Shown in pieces: positions 45,517 through 56,326 of a DNA stretch of 64,000 nucleotides. A program made the position numbers and the translations under genes. The notes under the pieces were generated by a model, which made no database searches, had not been told where the DNA came from, and was given only the letters and a program-made list of their open reading frames with translations. How positions within the stretch are numbered: position 1 is the stretch's first letter; each line of letters begins with the position of its first letter. Source of the stretch: Propionibacteriaceae bacterium (GTDB lineage: Bacteria; Actinomycetota; Actinomycetes; Propionibacteriales; Propionibacteriaceae); assembly GCA_027492675.1 (NCBI GenBank), contig JAPUEI010000075.1, positions 59,583-123,582 of the forward strand, in the 5' to 3' direction.

Positions 45517-47559
45517 GTGAATCTCTCGGAAGGCTTCAAGAGGATCCTCATCGGGAGGAAGCTGGCGAGCCACCAGCTAGGCGAGACGCTGCTGCCCAAG
45601 CGGATCGCGCTGCCGGTGTTCGCCTCGGACGCGCTGTCCAGCGTGGCGTACGCACCGGACGAGATCCTGCTCACCCTGTCACTGGCAGGCATGGCCGCGT
45701 TCTCGTTCTCGTGGAAGATCGGCCTGCTCGTCGCGCTCGTGATGCTCGTCGTCGTGGCGTCGTACCGCCAGACGGTCCACGCGTACCCCTCGGGTGGCGG
45801 CGACTACGAGGTTGCCACCGTCAACCTCGGGCCCAACGCGGGGCTGACCGTCGCCAGCGCGCTCCTGGTCGACTACGTATTGACCGTCGCCGTGTCCGTG
45901 TCGTCCGGCATCCAGAACGCCAAGGCGTTCGTGCCGTGGATCACGACCGGCTACGAAGGGCTGTGGGCCGCCGGAGCGATCCTCCTGCTCATGGCCATGA
46001 ACCTGCGCGGCGTTCGCGAGTCGGGCGCCGTGTTCGCCGTCCCGACATACGCGTTCATGATCGGCGTCATCCTGATGAGCCTGTACGGGCTGTTCCAGAT
46101 CTTCGTGCTCGGACGGCACCTGGTGACCGAGACCACGGACCTCCAGGTCGTCCCCGACCCGTCGTACGCCAGCTTCGGTGGGCTGGTCGCGATCGCCCTG
46201 CTGGCACGTACGTTCTCCTCGGGATGCGCGGCTCTCACCGGCGTCGAGGCGATCTCCAACGGCGTGCCGGCGTTCCAGAAGCCCAAGTCGAAGAACGCGG
46301 CCACCACGCTGCTGCTGCTCGGCGGGATCGCCGTCTCGATGCTCACCGGCATCCTGGTGCTGGCCAACCTCACGCACACGAAGCTCATCGACACCCACGG
46401 CGGCTCGTACTTCACCAAGGACGGGGTACGGGTCGAGGGTGACGCGCCGACCGTCATGGCGCAGCTCGCGAAGGCGGTCTTCCGGGACTTCCCGCCCGGC
46501 TTCTACATCCTGATGTTCTTCACGCTCTTCATCCTCGTGCTCGCGGCGAACACGGCGTTCAACGGCTTCCCGGTGCTGGGCTCGATCCTGGCCAAGGACG
46601 GCTACCTGCCGCGGGCGCTGTACACGCGCGGCGACCGTCTCGCGTACTCCAACGGCATCGTCGCCCTGGCTCTGGTGGCCGTCGGTCTGGTGCTCGCGTT
46701 CAACGCCTCGGTCACGGCGCTGATCCAGCTGTACGTCGTCGGTGTCTTCGTGTCCTTCACGGTGAGCCAGACCGGCATGATGATCCACTGGACCCGGCAC
46801 CTGAAGACCGAGACGGACCCCGCCGTACGCAGCCAGATGATGCGCAGCCGGGTGATCAACGCGATCGGCCTCACGTTCACCGGCATCGTGCTCGTCATCG
46901 TGCTGATCTCGAAGTTCATCCACGGCGCGTACCTGGCGATCATCGCGATGATCTTCGTCTTCTTCGTCATGAAGGCGATCAAGCGCCACTACGCAAAGGT
47001 CGCCCAGGAGGTCGAGCTGCAGGGGAGCGCGGACTCCGCGCTGCCGAGTCGGGTGCGGGCGATCATCCTCGTGAGCAACGTCAACAAGCCGACCGCCCGC
47101 GCGGTCGCGTTCGCCCGGGCGATGCGGCCCACGACCCTCGAGGCCGTCATCGTCTCCGTCGACACGGCCGAGGTGGCGCAGGTGATCACCGAATGGGAGG
47201 CGCAGGACTACCCGGTGCCGTTGAAGGTGATCGCGTCGCCGTTCCGCGAGGTGACCAACCCCTTCGTGAACTACGTGAAGTCGATCCGGTCCGCCAATCC
47301 GCGCGACGTGGTGTGCGTCTTCGTTCCCGAGTTCGTCGTCGGCCACTGGTGGGAGCAGCTGCTTCACAACCAGACGGCCCTCGTCGTACGGACCAGGCTG
47401 CACTTCATCCCGGGGATCATGGTCATCACGGTGCCGTACCAGCTGCGGTCGTCCGAGGCGGCCATCGACCGCCTGCAGCGCGAGGACCCGCTGGCGTGGC
47501 GCCGCATCGGCACCGGCCTCAGCGAGACCGAGATGGAACGCGCCGAGAGCGGTCACTGA
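45517..47559 (+). CDS. KimA-like potassium/amino acid-polyamine-organocation permease
   Basis: The 680-aa integral membrane protein has about 12 transmembrane segments (residues 30-480) and a C-terminal cytosolic domain of about 180 aa. Segments ALSSVAYAPDEIL, SYRQTVHAYPSGGGDYEV, SGCAALTGVEAISNGVPAF and ANTAFNGFPVLGSILAKDGY align by eye with Bacillus subtilis KimA, a proton-coupled potassium importer. GTG at 45517 is preceded by TATTGT (45504-45509) with seven nt between, a leaderless arrangement; ATG at 45496 is an alternative that overlaps the -10 box. It lies divergent from two TrkA genes, which supports a potassium role. Confidence 0.88.
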   Translation: MNLSEGFKRILIGRKLASHQLGETLLPKRIALPVFASDALSSVAYAPDEILLTLSLAGMAAFSFSWKIGLLVALVMLVVVASYRQTVHAYPSGGGDYEVATVNLGPNAGLTVASALLVDYVLTVAVSVSSGIQNAKAFVPWITTGYEGLWAAGAILLLMAMNLRGVRESGAVFAVPTYAFMIGVILMSLYGLFQIFVLGRHLVTETTDLQVVPDPSYASFGGLVAIALLARTFSSGCAALTGVEAISNGVPAFQKPKSKNAATTLLLLGGIAVSMLTGILVLANLTHTKLIDTHGGSYFTKDGVRVEGDAPTVMAQLAKAVFRDFPPGFYILMFFTLFILVLAANTAFNGFPVLGSILAKDGYLPRALYTRGDRLAYSNGIVALALVAVGLVLAFNASVTALIQLYVVGVFVSFTVSQTGMMIHWTRHLKTETDPAVRSQMMRSRVINAIGLTFTGIVLVIVLISKFIHGAYLAIIAMIFVFFVMKAIKRHYAKVAQEVELQGSADSALPSRVRAIILVSNVNKPTARAVAFARAMRPTTLEAVIVSVDTAEVAQVITEWEAQDYPVPLKVIASPFREVTNPFVNYVKSIRSANPRDVVCVFVPEFVVGHWWEQLLHNQTALVVRTRLHFIPGIMVITVPYQLRSSEAAIDRLQREDPLAWRRIGTGLSETEMERAESGH

Positions 47560-47560
47560 C

Positions 47561-48715
47561 GTGGCGTGGGCTCCGGGCGAGACCATCGGCCCGGTGACCG
47601 TGGGCCCCGTCGCGCATGGCGGACACTGCGTCGCGCGTGTCGACGGCCGGGTCGTCTTCGTACGTCACGCGCTCCCCGGTGAGGTCGTCGAGGTGCGGAT
47701 CACCGAGGACGCGCATGCCTCGTACGCGAGGGGCGACGCGGTGGCCGTTCTCGAACCGGCCGAGGGCCGCGTCGTGCCGCCGTGTCCCGTGGCGGGTCCG
47801 GGTGGCTGCGGCGGCTGCGACTTCCAGCACGTCGACCTGGCCATGCAGCGCGAGCTGAAGCGCCGGATCGTGGCGGAGCAGCTGATGCGGCTGGCGACGT
47901 ACGAGTGGGACGGCGAGGTAGAGGTAGTCGGGAACGCGTCCGGGCTCGGATGGCGTACGAGGATGCGGTACCAGGTGGCCTCGGACGGCACGCTGGGCCT
48001 GCGCGCTCACAGGTCCCACGAGATCGTCCGCCTGCCCGAACAGGGCTGCCTGATCGCCCATCCCGACCAGCCCGCACTCGAGGGGCTGTACGAGCCGGGC
48101 CTCGAGGTGGTGGTCGCCGGCCACGGGGCGCAGTCGGCCGTGGTCGTCGACGGTGAGGTGGCCTCGGGCCAGCGGACGCTCGTCGAGCAGGCCGCGGGGC
48201 GGTCGTGGCGGGTCGCCGCGGACGGCTTCTGGCAGGTGCACGAGGATGCGCCCGAGACGCTGGTACGCGCGGTGCTGGAGGGGCTCGACCCACACCCCGG
48301 CGAGACCGCGTGGGATCTGTACTGCGGGGTCGGCCTGTTCGCCGGGGCCCTGGTGGACGCCGGCGCGTCCGTACGTGGCGTCGAGTCGTCGGGACGCGCT
48401 GTACGAGACGCCATGCGCAACGTTCCCGAGGCCGACTTCACGGCCGGCCGTGTCGAGCTGGTCACCCGTCGCTGGCCTTCCCGCGTCGACCTCGTGGTGT
48501 GCGACCCGCCCCGCACCGGTCTCGGCAAGGCGGCCGTCGCGCAGGTCGTACGTCGTCAGCCCCGGCGTGTCGCGTACGTCGCCTGCGACCCTGCCGCGCT
48601 CGCCCGGGACATCGCCACCTTCGCAGCCGCCGGATACTCCGTGAAATCCTTGCGGGCGTTCGACATTTTCCCGATGACGCAGCACGTGGAGTGCGTGGCC
48701 GTCCTGGCTCGTTGA
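47561..48715 (+). CDS. Class I SAM-dependent 23S rRNA/tRNA uracil-5 methyltransferase (TrmA/RumA family)
   Basis: The 384-aa protein has an N-terminal TRAM domain, four cysteines for a 4Fe-4S cluster (CPVAGPGGCGGC, with the fourth in EQGCLIAHP), the SAM-binding DLYCGVGLFAGALVDAG, VVCDPPRTGLG and the catalytic nucleophile region AYVACDPAALARD. The position (RNA m5U methyltransferase) follows from the family; the target base is not certain. GTG at 47561 lies one base after the permease stop. The pairing is the same as in Mycobacterium (Rv2689c). Confidence 0.88.
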   Translation: MAWAPGETIGPVTVGPVAHGGHCVARVDGRVVFVRHALPGEVVEVRITEDAHASYARGDAVAVLEPAEGRVVPPCPVAGPGGCGGCDFQHVDLAMQRELKRRIVAEQLMRLATYEWDGEVEVVGNASGLGWRTRMRYQVASDGTLGLRAHRSHEIVRLPEQGCLIAHPDQPALEGLYEPGLEVVVAGHGAQSAVVVDGEVASGQRTLVEQAAGRSWRVAADGFWQVHEDAPETLVRAVLEGLDPHPGETAWDLYCGVGLFAGALVDAGASVRGVESSGRAVRDAMRNVPEADFTAGRVELVTRRWPSRVDLVVCDPPRTGLGKAAVAQVVRRQPRRVAYVACDPAALARDIATFAAAGYSVKSLRAFDIFPMTQHVECVAVLAR

Positions 48716-48787
48716 AACCCGGGCGCGTCTTTGTCCCCGTTGAGGGAATTGTCTTGGCAGGATGGGTGTCCTGAACGCGTGTCGCGT

Positions 48788-48809
48788 GGTATCTTGACAT
48801 CAAGATACC
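48788..48809. promoter_or_regulatory. Perfect palindrome upstream of aconitase
   Basis: GGTATCTTGA (48788-48797) and TCAAGATACC (48800-48809) are exact reverse complements around CA. A -35-like TTGACA (48794-48799) lies inside, 50 bp before the acnA start at 48850, with GGAGGAG as ribosome-binding site. Repressor control of aconitase is likely. A MarR-family regulator, TamR, acts on the aconitase gene in Streptomyces; whether this is its site cannot be shown here. Confidence 0.75.
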
Positions 48810-48849
48810 TGGGACTCTGTCCCGCCCTCATCGTCGGAGGAGCATTTCA

Positions 48850-51522
<2,673 letters not shown>

Positions 51523-51535
51523 CAGGTTCACCGTC

Positions 51536-51567
51536 GACGGGGCGTCGCCTTCGGGTGGCGCCCCGTC
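51536..51567 (+). terminator. Terminator after aconitase
   Basis: GACGGGGCGTCGCC (51536-51549) pairs with GGTGGCGCCCCGTC (51554-51567), including two G-T wobbles, around a stable TTCG tetraloop. It lies 14 nt after the acnA stop and before the convergent HIT gene. Confidence 0.85.
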
Positions 51568-51594
51568 GCCATGCCCGGTCTCGATGCACTCGCC

Positions 51595-52023
51595 TCAGGC
51601 GTCCAGCGCGTCGCGGAGCAGCGTGGCGTAGGCGGCCATCTGGCCCGCGGCGTACGAGCGCCTTGGCCAGAAGAACCCCTTGAGACCGTCGCCCTTCGTG
51701 CGGGGGACCACGTGGACGTGCAGGTGGGGTACGGACTGGCTCACGGTGTTGTTGACCGCCACGAAGCTGCCTTGAGCGCCCAGGCCGGTAACCATCGCGG
51801 ATGCCAGCCGCTGAACCAGGCCCATGAGCGGCGCGAGCTGGTCGGCCGGCAGCTCGGGGAGCGTCGCGACGTGCTGGAGCGGACAGACCAGCGTGTGGCC
51901 GTGGAACACCGGACGGTGGTCCAGGAACGCGATCGCGTGGTCGGTCCGGGCGATGATCTCGGCGTCCAGGTCGCCGGCGGCGATCCGGCAGATGATGTCG
52001 CGGGGGTCTGCGGGCGTGGTCAC
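51595..52023 (-). CDS. HIT family nucleotide hydrolase/transferase
   Basis: The 142-aa protein has the histidine triad motif HLHVHVV near residues 104-110, where the central His is the nucleotidylated residue. It starts RDIICRIAAGDLDAEII, with FLDHRPVFHGHTLVCP as the first strand set, and ends with a short variable C-terminus. Such proteins hydrolyse dinucleoside polyphosphates or AMP-linked amines. GTG at 52023 is six nt after CAGAAT, a leaderless pattern shared with the divergent membrane gene. Confidence 0.88.
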   Translation of the reverse strand: MTTPADPRDIICRIAAGDLDAEIIARTDHAIAFLDHRPVFHGHTLVCPLQHVATLPELPADQLAPLMGLVQRLASAMVTGLGAQGSFVAVNNTVSQSVPHLHVHVVPRTKGDGLKGFFWPRRSYAAGQMAAYATLLRDALDA

Positions 52024-52029
52024 AGGCCC

Positions 52030-52041
52030 ATTCTGTAACCT
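52030..52041. promoter_or_regulatory. Back-to-back -10 boxes of divergent genes
   Basis: ATTCTG (52030-52035, read as CAGAAT on the minus strand) and TAACCT (52036-52041, plus strand) abut. They end six nt before the HIT start and eight nt before the ATG at 52050. Polymerase binding to one may exclude the other. Confidence 0.4.
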
Positions 52042-52049
52042 CCCGTGTC

Positions 52050-52538
52050 ATGGCTATGCGCGTCCGTGAGACACCGTCGGGCGGGCTCCGCGTCTCGTAC
52101 GCCTTCCTGGTCACCGTTCTGAGCGGGCTCGGCGGTCTGCTGGTGCTCGCGATGGTGAGCCCGATCATCTCCAGGTCCGGCGTCTGCGCCGCCGACGAGA
52201 CGTTGTTCTGCGGCCTCGCCGTCGGCCTCATCGCCTGGGCGGTGGGGACCTGGCTGGTCATGGCGTGGCTGTCGTCGGTGATGCGGCTGAGCTGGCGCTT
52301 CCTGGTGGTGAACATCGGTCTCCAGCTGCTGCTCATCCAGGCCGTGCTGCAGTCCGACTCGCTGTGGTGGTTGGTGGGACTGCTCGTCGTGCCGGTTGCG
52401 GCCGCACTGCTCAGCGACCCTGGACGGGTCCGCGACGAGGTGCCGCGCTGGCAGTCGATCACCATTCTCGCCGGGGGAGCGGTCGTGCTGGTCGAGTTCC
52501 CGCTCTGGGTGTGGTTCGGGGTTCTCGCCGGGGCTTGA
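52050..52538 (+). CDS. Conserved hypothetical membrane protein
   Basis: The 162-aa protein has about five membrane segments (residues 15-38, 50-72, 80-98, 105-120 and 136-155; for example FLVTVLSGLGGLLVLAMVS and LVGLLVVPVAAALL). I do not recognise the family. ATG at 52050 lies eight nt after TAACCT. A second in-frame Met follows at 52056. It ends at the TGA (52536-52538) that overlaps the -35 box of the SOS-type promoter of the next gene. Confidence 0.7.
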   Translation: MAMRVRETPSGGLRVSYAFLVTVLSGLGGLLVLAMVSPIISRSGVCAADETLFCGLAVGLIAWAVGTWLVMAWLSSVMRLSWRFLVVNIGLQLLLIQAVLQSDSLWWLVGLLVVPVAAALLSDPGRVRDEVPRWQSITILAGGAVVLVEFPLWVWFGVLAGA

Positions 52539-52579
52539 CGGCGCCGCACCCCTCGAATCATAATCGAACATACGTTCGA
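52535..52579 (+). promoter_or_regulatory. SOS (LexA) box and promoter of the 52595 gene
   Basis: TTGACG (52535-52540) and CATAAT (52559-52564) are -35 and -10 boxes 18 nt apart. A perfect inverted repeat, TCGAAC-ATAC-GTTCGA (52564-52579), begins at the last base of the -10 box. It matches the actinobacterial and Gram-positive LexA box (CGAAC-N4-GTTCG). The site would block transcription until LexA is cleaved after DNA damage. Confidence 0.85.
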
Positions 52580-52594
52580 TGAAGGGGGACGGTC

Positions 52595-53014
52595 ATGGCG
52601 CAGCCGGCGGTGACGTGGACGCAGGAGCGATCGTGGCGCGAGGAGTGCCGGATCTACGTGCCACCGGGGTGGCCCGACGCCGTACGACCGCCTGGGGCTC
52701 CCGACTGGGAGGTGACGGCGACGGCCTTCCTGCTGGACTGCTGCCCACCTGACTACCGGTCTCACCTCGTGCTGCGCCGACACCCGGTCGTGCTGGCGAG
52801 GTTCGCCGCCGAGCACGTCGAGGCCCAGCTGCGGGCGGCGAAGGACGGGCTCGCAGGAGTGCGTTCGGCGCTAGCCGACTACGTGCCCGTGGAGGTCATC
52901 CAGTCCGCCGCCGATGCGTGGCAGGAGGAGGCTGCGCGGTTGGTACGGGTGCGGCGTGCCGTCGCGCTCGTCGAGGAGGCGCTGCGGGGACGCATCTTCA
53001 TCCGTCGCCTGTAG
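52595..53014 (+). CDS. SOS-box controlled hypothetical protein
   Basis: The 139-aa soluble protein has an N-terminal aromatic region (TWTQERSWREECRIYVPPGW), a short cysteine pair in FLLDCCPPDYRSHLVLRRHP, and a long helical C-terminal half (about residues 60-135, RFAAEHVEAQLRAAKDGLAG and onward). I recognise no catalytic domain. GAAGGGGGA precedes ATG 52595. The promoter contains a perfect LexA box overlapping its -10, so DNA damage should induce it. It stands alone, between a membrane protein gene and dxs, and no other SOS gene is nearby. Confidence 0.75.
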   Translation: MAQPAVTWTQERSWREECRIYVPPGWPDAVRPPGAPDWEVTATAFLLDCCPPDYRSHLVLRRHPVVLARFAAEHVEAQLRAAKDGLAGVRSALADYVPVEVIQSAADAWQEEAARLVRVRRAVALVEEALRGRIFIRRL

Positions 53015-53143
53015 TGATCGTCACCCGCGTCTCACGCCGCCTGCGTCAGCGGTCTGACCCCGGGTCGGATCGTGGTCGCGAATCCCCGGGCGGCCCCGCT
53101 CGCCAAATCGTGATCCGGGGTCGCGCGCCCTAGACTCGTTCGC

Positions 53144-55078
53144 ATGTCATTGCTGGAACGGGTCTCGGAGCCTGCCGCGCTGCGCAGGCTGACGAGGGAG
53201 CAGCTCGACGAGCTGGCCGCCGAGATCAGAGCGTTCCTCGTGTCCAGCGTCAGTCGTACGGGCGGGCACCTCGGCCCCAACCTCGGCGTCGTGGAGTTGA
53301 CCATCGCGCTCCACCGCGTCTTCGACTCCCCGCGCGATCCGCTCGTCTTCGACACCGGCCACCAGACGTACGTGCACAAGATCCTCACCGGACGCCGGGA
53401 CCGCTTCCCCACGTTGCGGCAGCAGGACGGCCTGTCCGGCTACCCCTGCCGTGAGGAGTCCGAGCACGACTGGGTCGAGAGCTCGCACGCCTCGGCTGCG
53501 CTGTCGTGGGCCGACGGTCTGGCCAAGGCGTTCCGGCTGCGCGGCGAGACCGATCGCACCGTCGTCGCCGTCGTGGGCGACGGCTCGCTCACCGGCGGCA
53601 TGGCCTGGGAGGCGTTGAACAACATCGCCGCCGACCCCGATCTCCCGCTCGTTGTGGTCGTGAACGACAACGGCCGCTCCTACACCTCCACGGTCGGCGG
53701 CATCGCCAACCAGCTGTCGGCGATGCGCACCGACAAGCGGTACGAGCCGATGCTGAAGATGATCAAGACCACCGTCTCCAACACGCCGATCGTCGGAAAG
53801 CCTGCGTACGACCTGTTGCACGGCCTCAAGAGCGGCATCAAGGACGTCCTCGCGCCGCAGGGGCTGTTCTCCGACCTCGGCATGAAGTACGTCGGCCCGA
53901 TCGACGGCCACGACATCGGTGCCCTCGAGACGGCGCTGGCGCAGGCCAAGCGCTTCGGCGGGCCGGTCATCGTGCACGCCATCACCGTGAAGGGCCGCGG
54001 GTTCAAGGCAGCAGAGGATCACGACGAGGACCGGTTCCACAGCGTCGGCAAGATCGACGAGCACACCGGCGAACCGCTGCACACATCGACCGCCGAGTCC
54101 TGGACGGATGTGTTCGGCGACGAGCTCGTACGGATCGCGGCCGACGACAAGCGCCTCGTCGCGATCACGGCCGCGATGCTCAATCCGGTGGGCCTCGGCG
54201 CCTTCCAGGCCGCCTACCCATCGCGCACCTTCGACGTGGGGATCGCCGAGCAGCACGCCGTGACCTCGGCGGCCGGACTCGCGATGGCAGGCATGCACCC
54301 TGTCGTGGCGCTGTACTCGACGTTCCTCAACCGCGCGTTCGACCAGCTCATCATGGACGTCGCTCTGCACCGGCTCGGCGTGACCTTCGTCCTCGACCGC
54401 GGTGGCGTCACCGGTCCGGACGGCGCCAGCCACCACGGCGTCTGGGACCACACGATCGCTGCCGTCGTGCCGGGCTTGCGTATGTGCGAGCCGCGCGATG
54501 CCACCCGGCTGCGCGAGGCTCTGCGCACCGCGGCCGCCGTCGACGACGCACCGACCGTGATCCGCTACTCCAAGGAACCGGTTCCGGACGACATCGTGGC
54601 CGTACGGACGGTGCAGGGGGTCGATGTTCTCGCCGAGGAGCCCGACGCGCGTGTGCTCGTCGTGGGCCATGGGCAACTCGTGGACATGGCGCTCGACGTG
54701 GGCCGACGGCTCAGCCAGCAGGGCATCCCCGCGACCGTCGTCGATCCGGTGTGGTCGCTCCCGGTCAACCCCGCCCTCATACAGCTCGCCGGTGACCATG
54801 ACCTGGTGGTCACCATCGAGGACGCCGTCGTCGGCGGAGGCCTGGGAGCGCAGCTCTCCGCAGCCGTCGCCGCGTCCGCGCGGCCCGTCGTGGTGCGGCA
54901 GTTCGGCATCGGGCACCAGTTCCTGCCGCAAGGCACGCGCGACCAAGTGCTCGAAAGGGTGGGTCTGACCGCCCAGGCTGTGGCTCTGGCCACCATCGAG
55001 TCCCTCGTCTCGAACGATGACGACCGGGCCCCGGCCACGCCTACGGCGATCGGTCTACCGCCGGCTCCCGAGGCCTGA
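53144..55078 (+). CDS. dxs: 1-deoxy-D-xylulose-5-phosphate synthase
   Basis: First enzyme of the MEP isoprenoid pathway, joining pyruvate and glyceraldehyde 3-phosphate with thiamine diphosphate. The 644-aa protein shows SRTGGHLGPNLGVVELTIAL, the TPP motif VGDGSLTGGMAWEALNN, MKYVGPIDGHD, GIAEQHAVT and DRGGVTGPDGASHHG. TAGACT (53131-53136) ends seven nt before ATG 53144, which points to a leaderless mRNA. The stop is 3 bp from the convergent RNase D stop. The block dxs, RNase D, DUF3000 has the same order as in Mycobacterium. Confidence 0.97.
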   Translation: MSLLERVSEPAALRRLTREQLDELAAEIRAFLVSSVSRTGGHLGPNLGVVELTIALHRVFDSPRDPLVFDTGHQTYVHKILTGRRDRFPTLRQQDGLSGYPCREESEHDWVESSHASAALSWADGLAKAFRLRGETDRTVVAVVGDGSLTGGMAWEALNNIAADPDLPLVVVVNDNGRSYTSTVGGIANQLSAMRTDKRYEPMLKMIKTTVSNTPIVGKPAYDLLHGLKSGIKDVLAPQGLFSDLGMKYVGPIDGHDIGALETALAQAKRFGGPVIVHAITVKGRGFKAAEDHDEDRFHSVGKIDEHTGEPLHTSTAESWTDVFGDELVRIAADDKRLVAITAAMLNPVGLGAFQAAYPSRTFDVGIAEQHAVTSAAGLAMAGMHPVVALYSTFLNRAFDQLIMDVALHRLGVTFVLDRGGVTGPDGASHHGVWDHTIAAVVPGLRMCEPRDATRLREALRTAAAVDDAPTVIRYSKEPVPDDIVAVRTVQGVDVLAEEPDARVLVVGHGQLVDMALDVGRRLSQQGIPATVVDPVWSLPVNPALIQLAGDHDLVVTIEDAVVGGGLGAQLSAAVAASARPVVVRQFGIGHQFLPQGTRDQVLERVGLTAQAVALATIESLVSNDDDRAPATPTAIGLPPAPEA

Positions 55079-55081
55079 GGC

Positions 55082-56326
55082 TCAGAGCGCGGCGAGGGCC
55101 ACGGCGATCGGCGGGGCGACCAGGTCGACCTGCCACGCTCGTGCCCCGAGGTGAGCAAGCTGCTCCCGTACGGCGCTCTCGTCGATCGCGGTCGGCGCCC
55201 ACAGCAGCCTGCGCAACGGGTCCGGCGCGATGAGGTTCTCGATGGGCAGCTGCAGCGTCTCGGCGAGGTCCACGAGCACCGGTCGTACAGCCTCCCAGCG
55301 CGCCGCGGCCTCCGGATCGCGCGACGCCCAGGAGCGCGGCGGCGGGGGTCCGTCGGCCGGCAGGTACAAGGGCGGCAGCTCTGTGGGGGGAAGGTCGAGC
55401 GCCCGCTGGATCGCGTCCAACCAGGTCTGCCTGTACCGCTTGGCCTCCCGCCGGTTGAACCGGGGGATCGCCTGCAGGGTGCGGTGGTCAACGGAGGGCG
55501 AGGAGCCCTTCACGCCGGCCGCCACCATGGCGATGCCCTCGTCGCCGAGGATCCGGCCGGGCGCCTTGTCGAGCTCCCGAGCGATCCCGTCGCGCACCGT
55601 CCACAGCTCGCGGACGACGGCGAGCCCACGGGCACTGCGGACGCTGTGCATGCCGGACGTACGTCGCCAGGGATCGGTGCGGGGGACGACCGGAAGGGCC
55701 GCCTGCTCCAGCAGGTACGCGAACTCCTGCTCGGCCCACTCCCTCTTGCCCGCGGCCACGAGCTGGCCGTCGAGGATGTCGCGCAGGTCGATGAGCAGGT
55801 CGACGTCCAGAGCCGCGTACGCGAGCCAGTCGGCCGGGAGCGGTCGTACGGACCAGTCGGCGGCGCTGTGCTCCTTGAGCAGGCGTACGCCGAGCAGCTG
55901 CTCCACGAGTGTCCCCAGGGCGACCCTGGGATAGCCCAGCAGTCGCGCGGCCAGCTCGGTATCGAACAGGCTGCCCGGCATCAGGCCGGCGTCGACGAGG
56001 CACGGAAGGTCCTGGGTGGCCGCGTGGATGATCCACTCGGCGTCCTTGAGCGCGTCCTGGAGGACGGAGAGCCCGGGATCGGGCATGAGCGGGATCGGGT
56101 CGAGCAGGGCGTTGCCGACGCCGGCGCGGCGGAACTGCACGAGGTACGCGCGACCGGTGTAGCGAAAGCCCTGGGCCCGCTCGGTGTCGACAGCCACCGG
56201 GCCGGTGCCCGTCGCCAACTGGGCCGCGAGGTGATCGAGCGCCGCAGGATCGTCGACGACCGCGGGCACACCCTCGCGTGGTGAGGTCAGGACGGGGACG
56301 TCGGCGACCGGCTCTTCGTCGGTCAT
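55082..56326 (-). CDS. Ribonuclease D-like 3'-5' exonuclease with HRDC domain
   Basis: The 414-aa protein has a DEDDy exonuclease domain (about residues 35-200): PVAVDTERAQGFRYTGRAYL holds the first D and E, EWIIHAATQDLPCL the next D, and YAALDVDLLIDL the Tyr and last D. It is followed by an HRDC domain (about residues 215-300). RNase D trims tRNA 3' ends. ATG at 56326 overlaps the DUF3000 stop by 4 nt and excludes the 23 unrelated residues of a longer frame. It converges on dxs. Confidence 0.9.
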   Translation of the reverse strand: MTDEEPVADVPVLTSPREGVPAVVDDPAALDHLAAQLATGTGPVAVDTERAQGFRYTGRAYLVQFRRAGVGNALLDPIPLMPDPGLSVLQDALKDAEWIIHAATQDLPCLVDAGLMPGSLFDTELAARLLGYPRVALGTLVEQLLGVRLLKEHSAADWSVRPLPADWLAYAALDVDLLIDLRDILDGQLVAAGKREWAEQEFAYLLEQAALPVVPRTDPWRRTSGMHSVRSARGLAVVRELWTVRDGIARELDKAPGRILGDEGIAMVAAGVKGSSPSVDHRTLQAIPRFNRREAKRYRQTWLDAIQRALDLPPTELPPLYLPADGPPPPRSWASRDPEAAARWEAVRPVLVDLAETLQLPIENLIAPDPLRRLLWAPTAIDESAVREQLAHLGARAWQVDLVAPPIAVALAAL

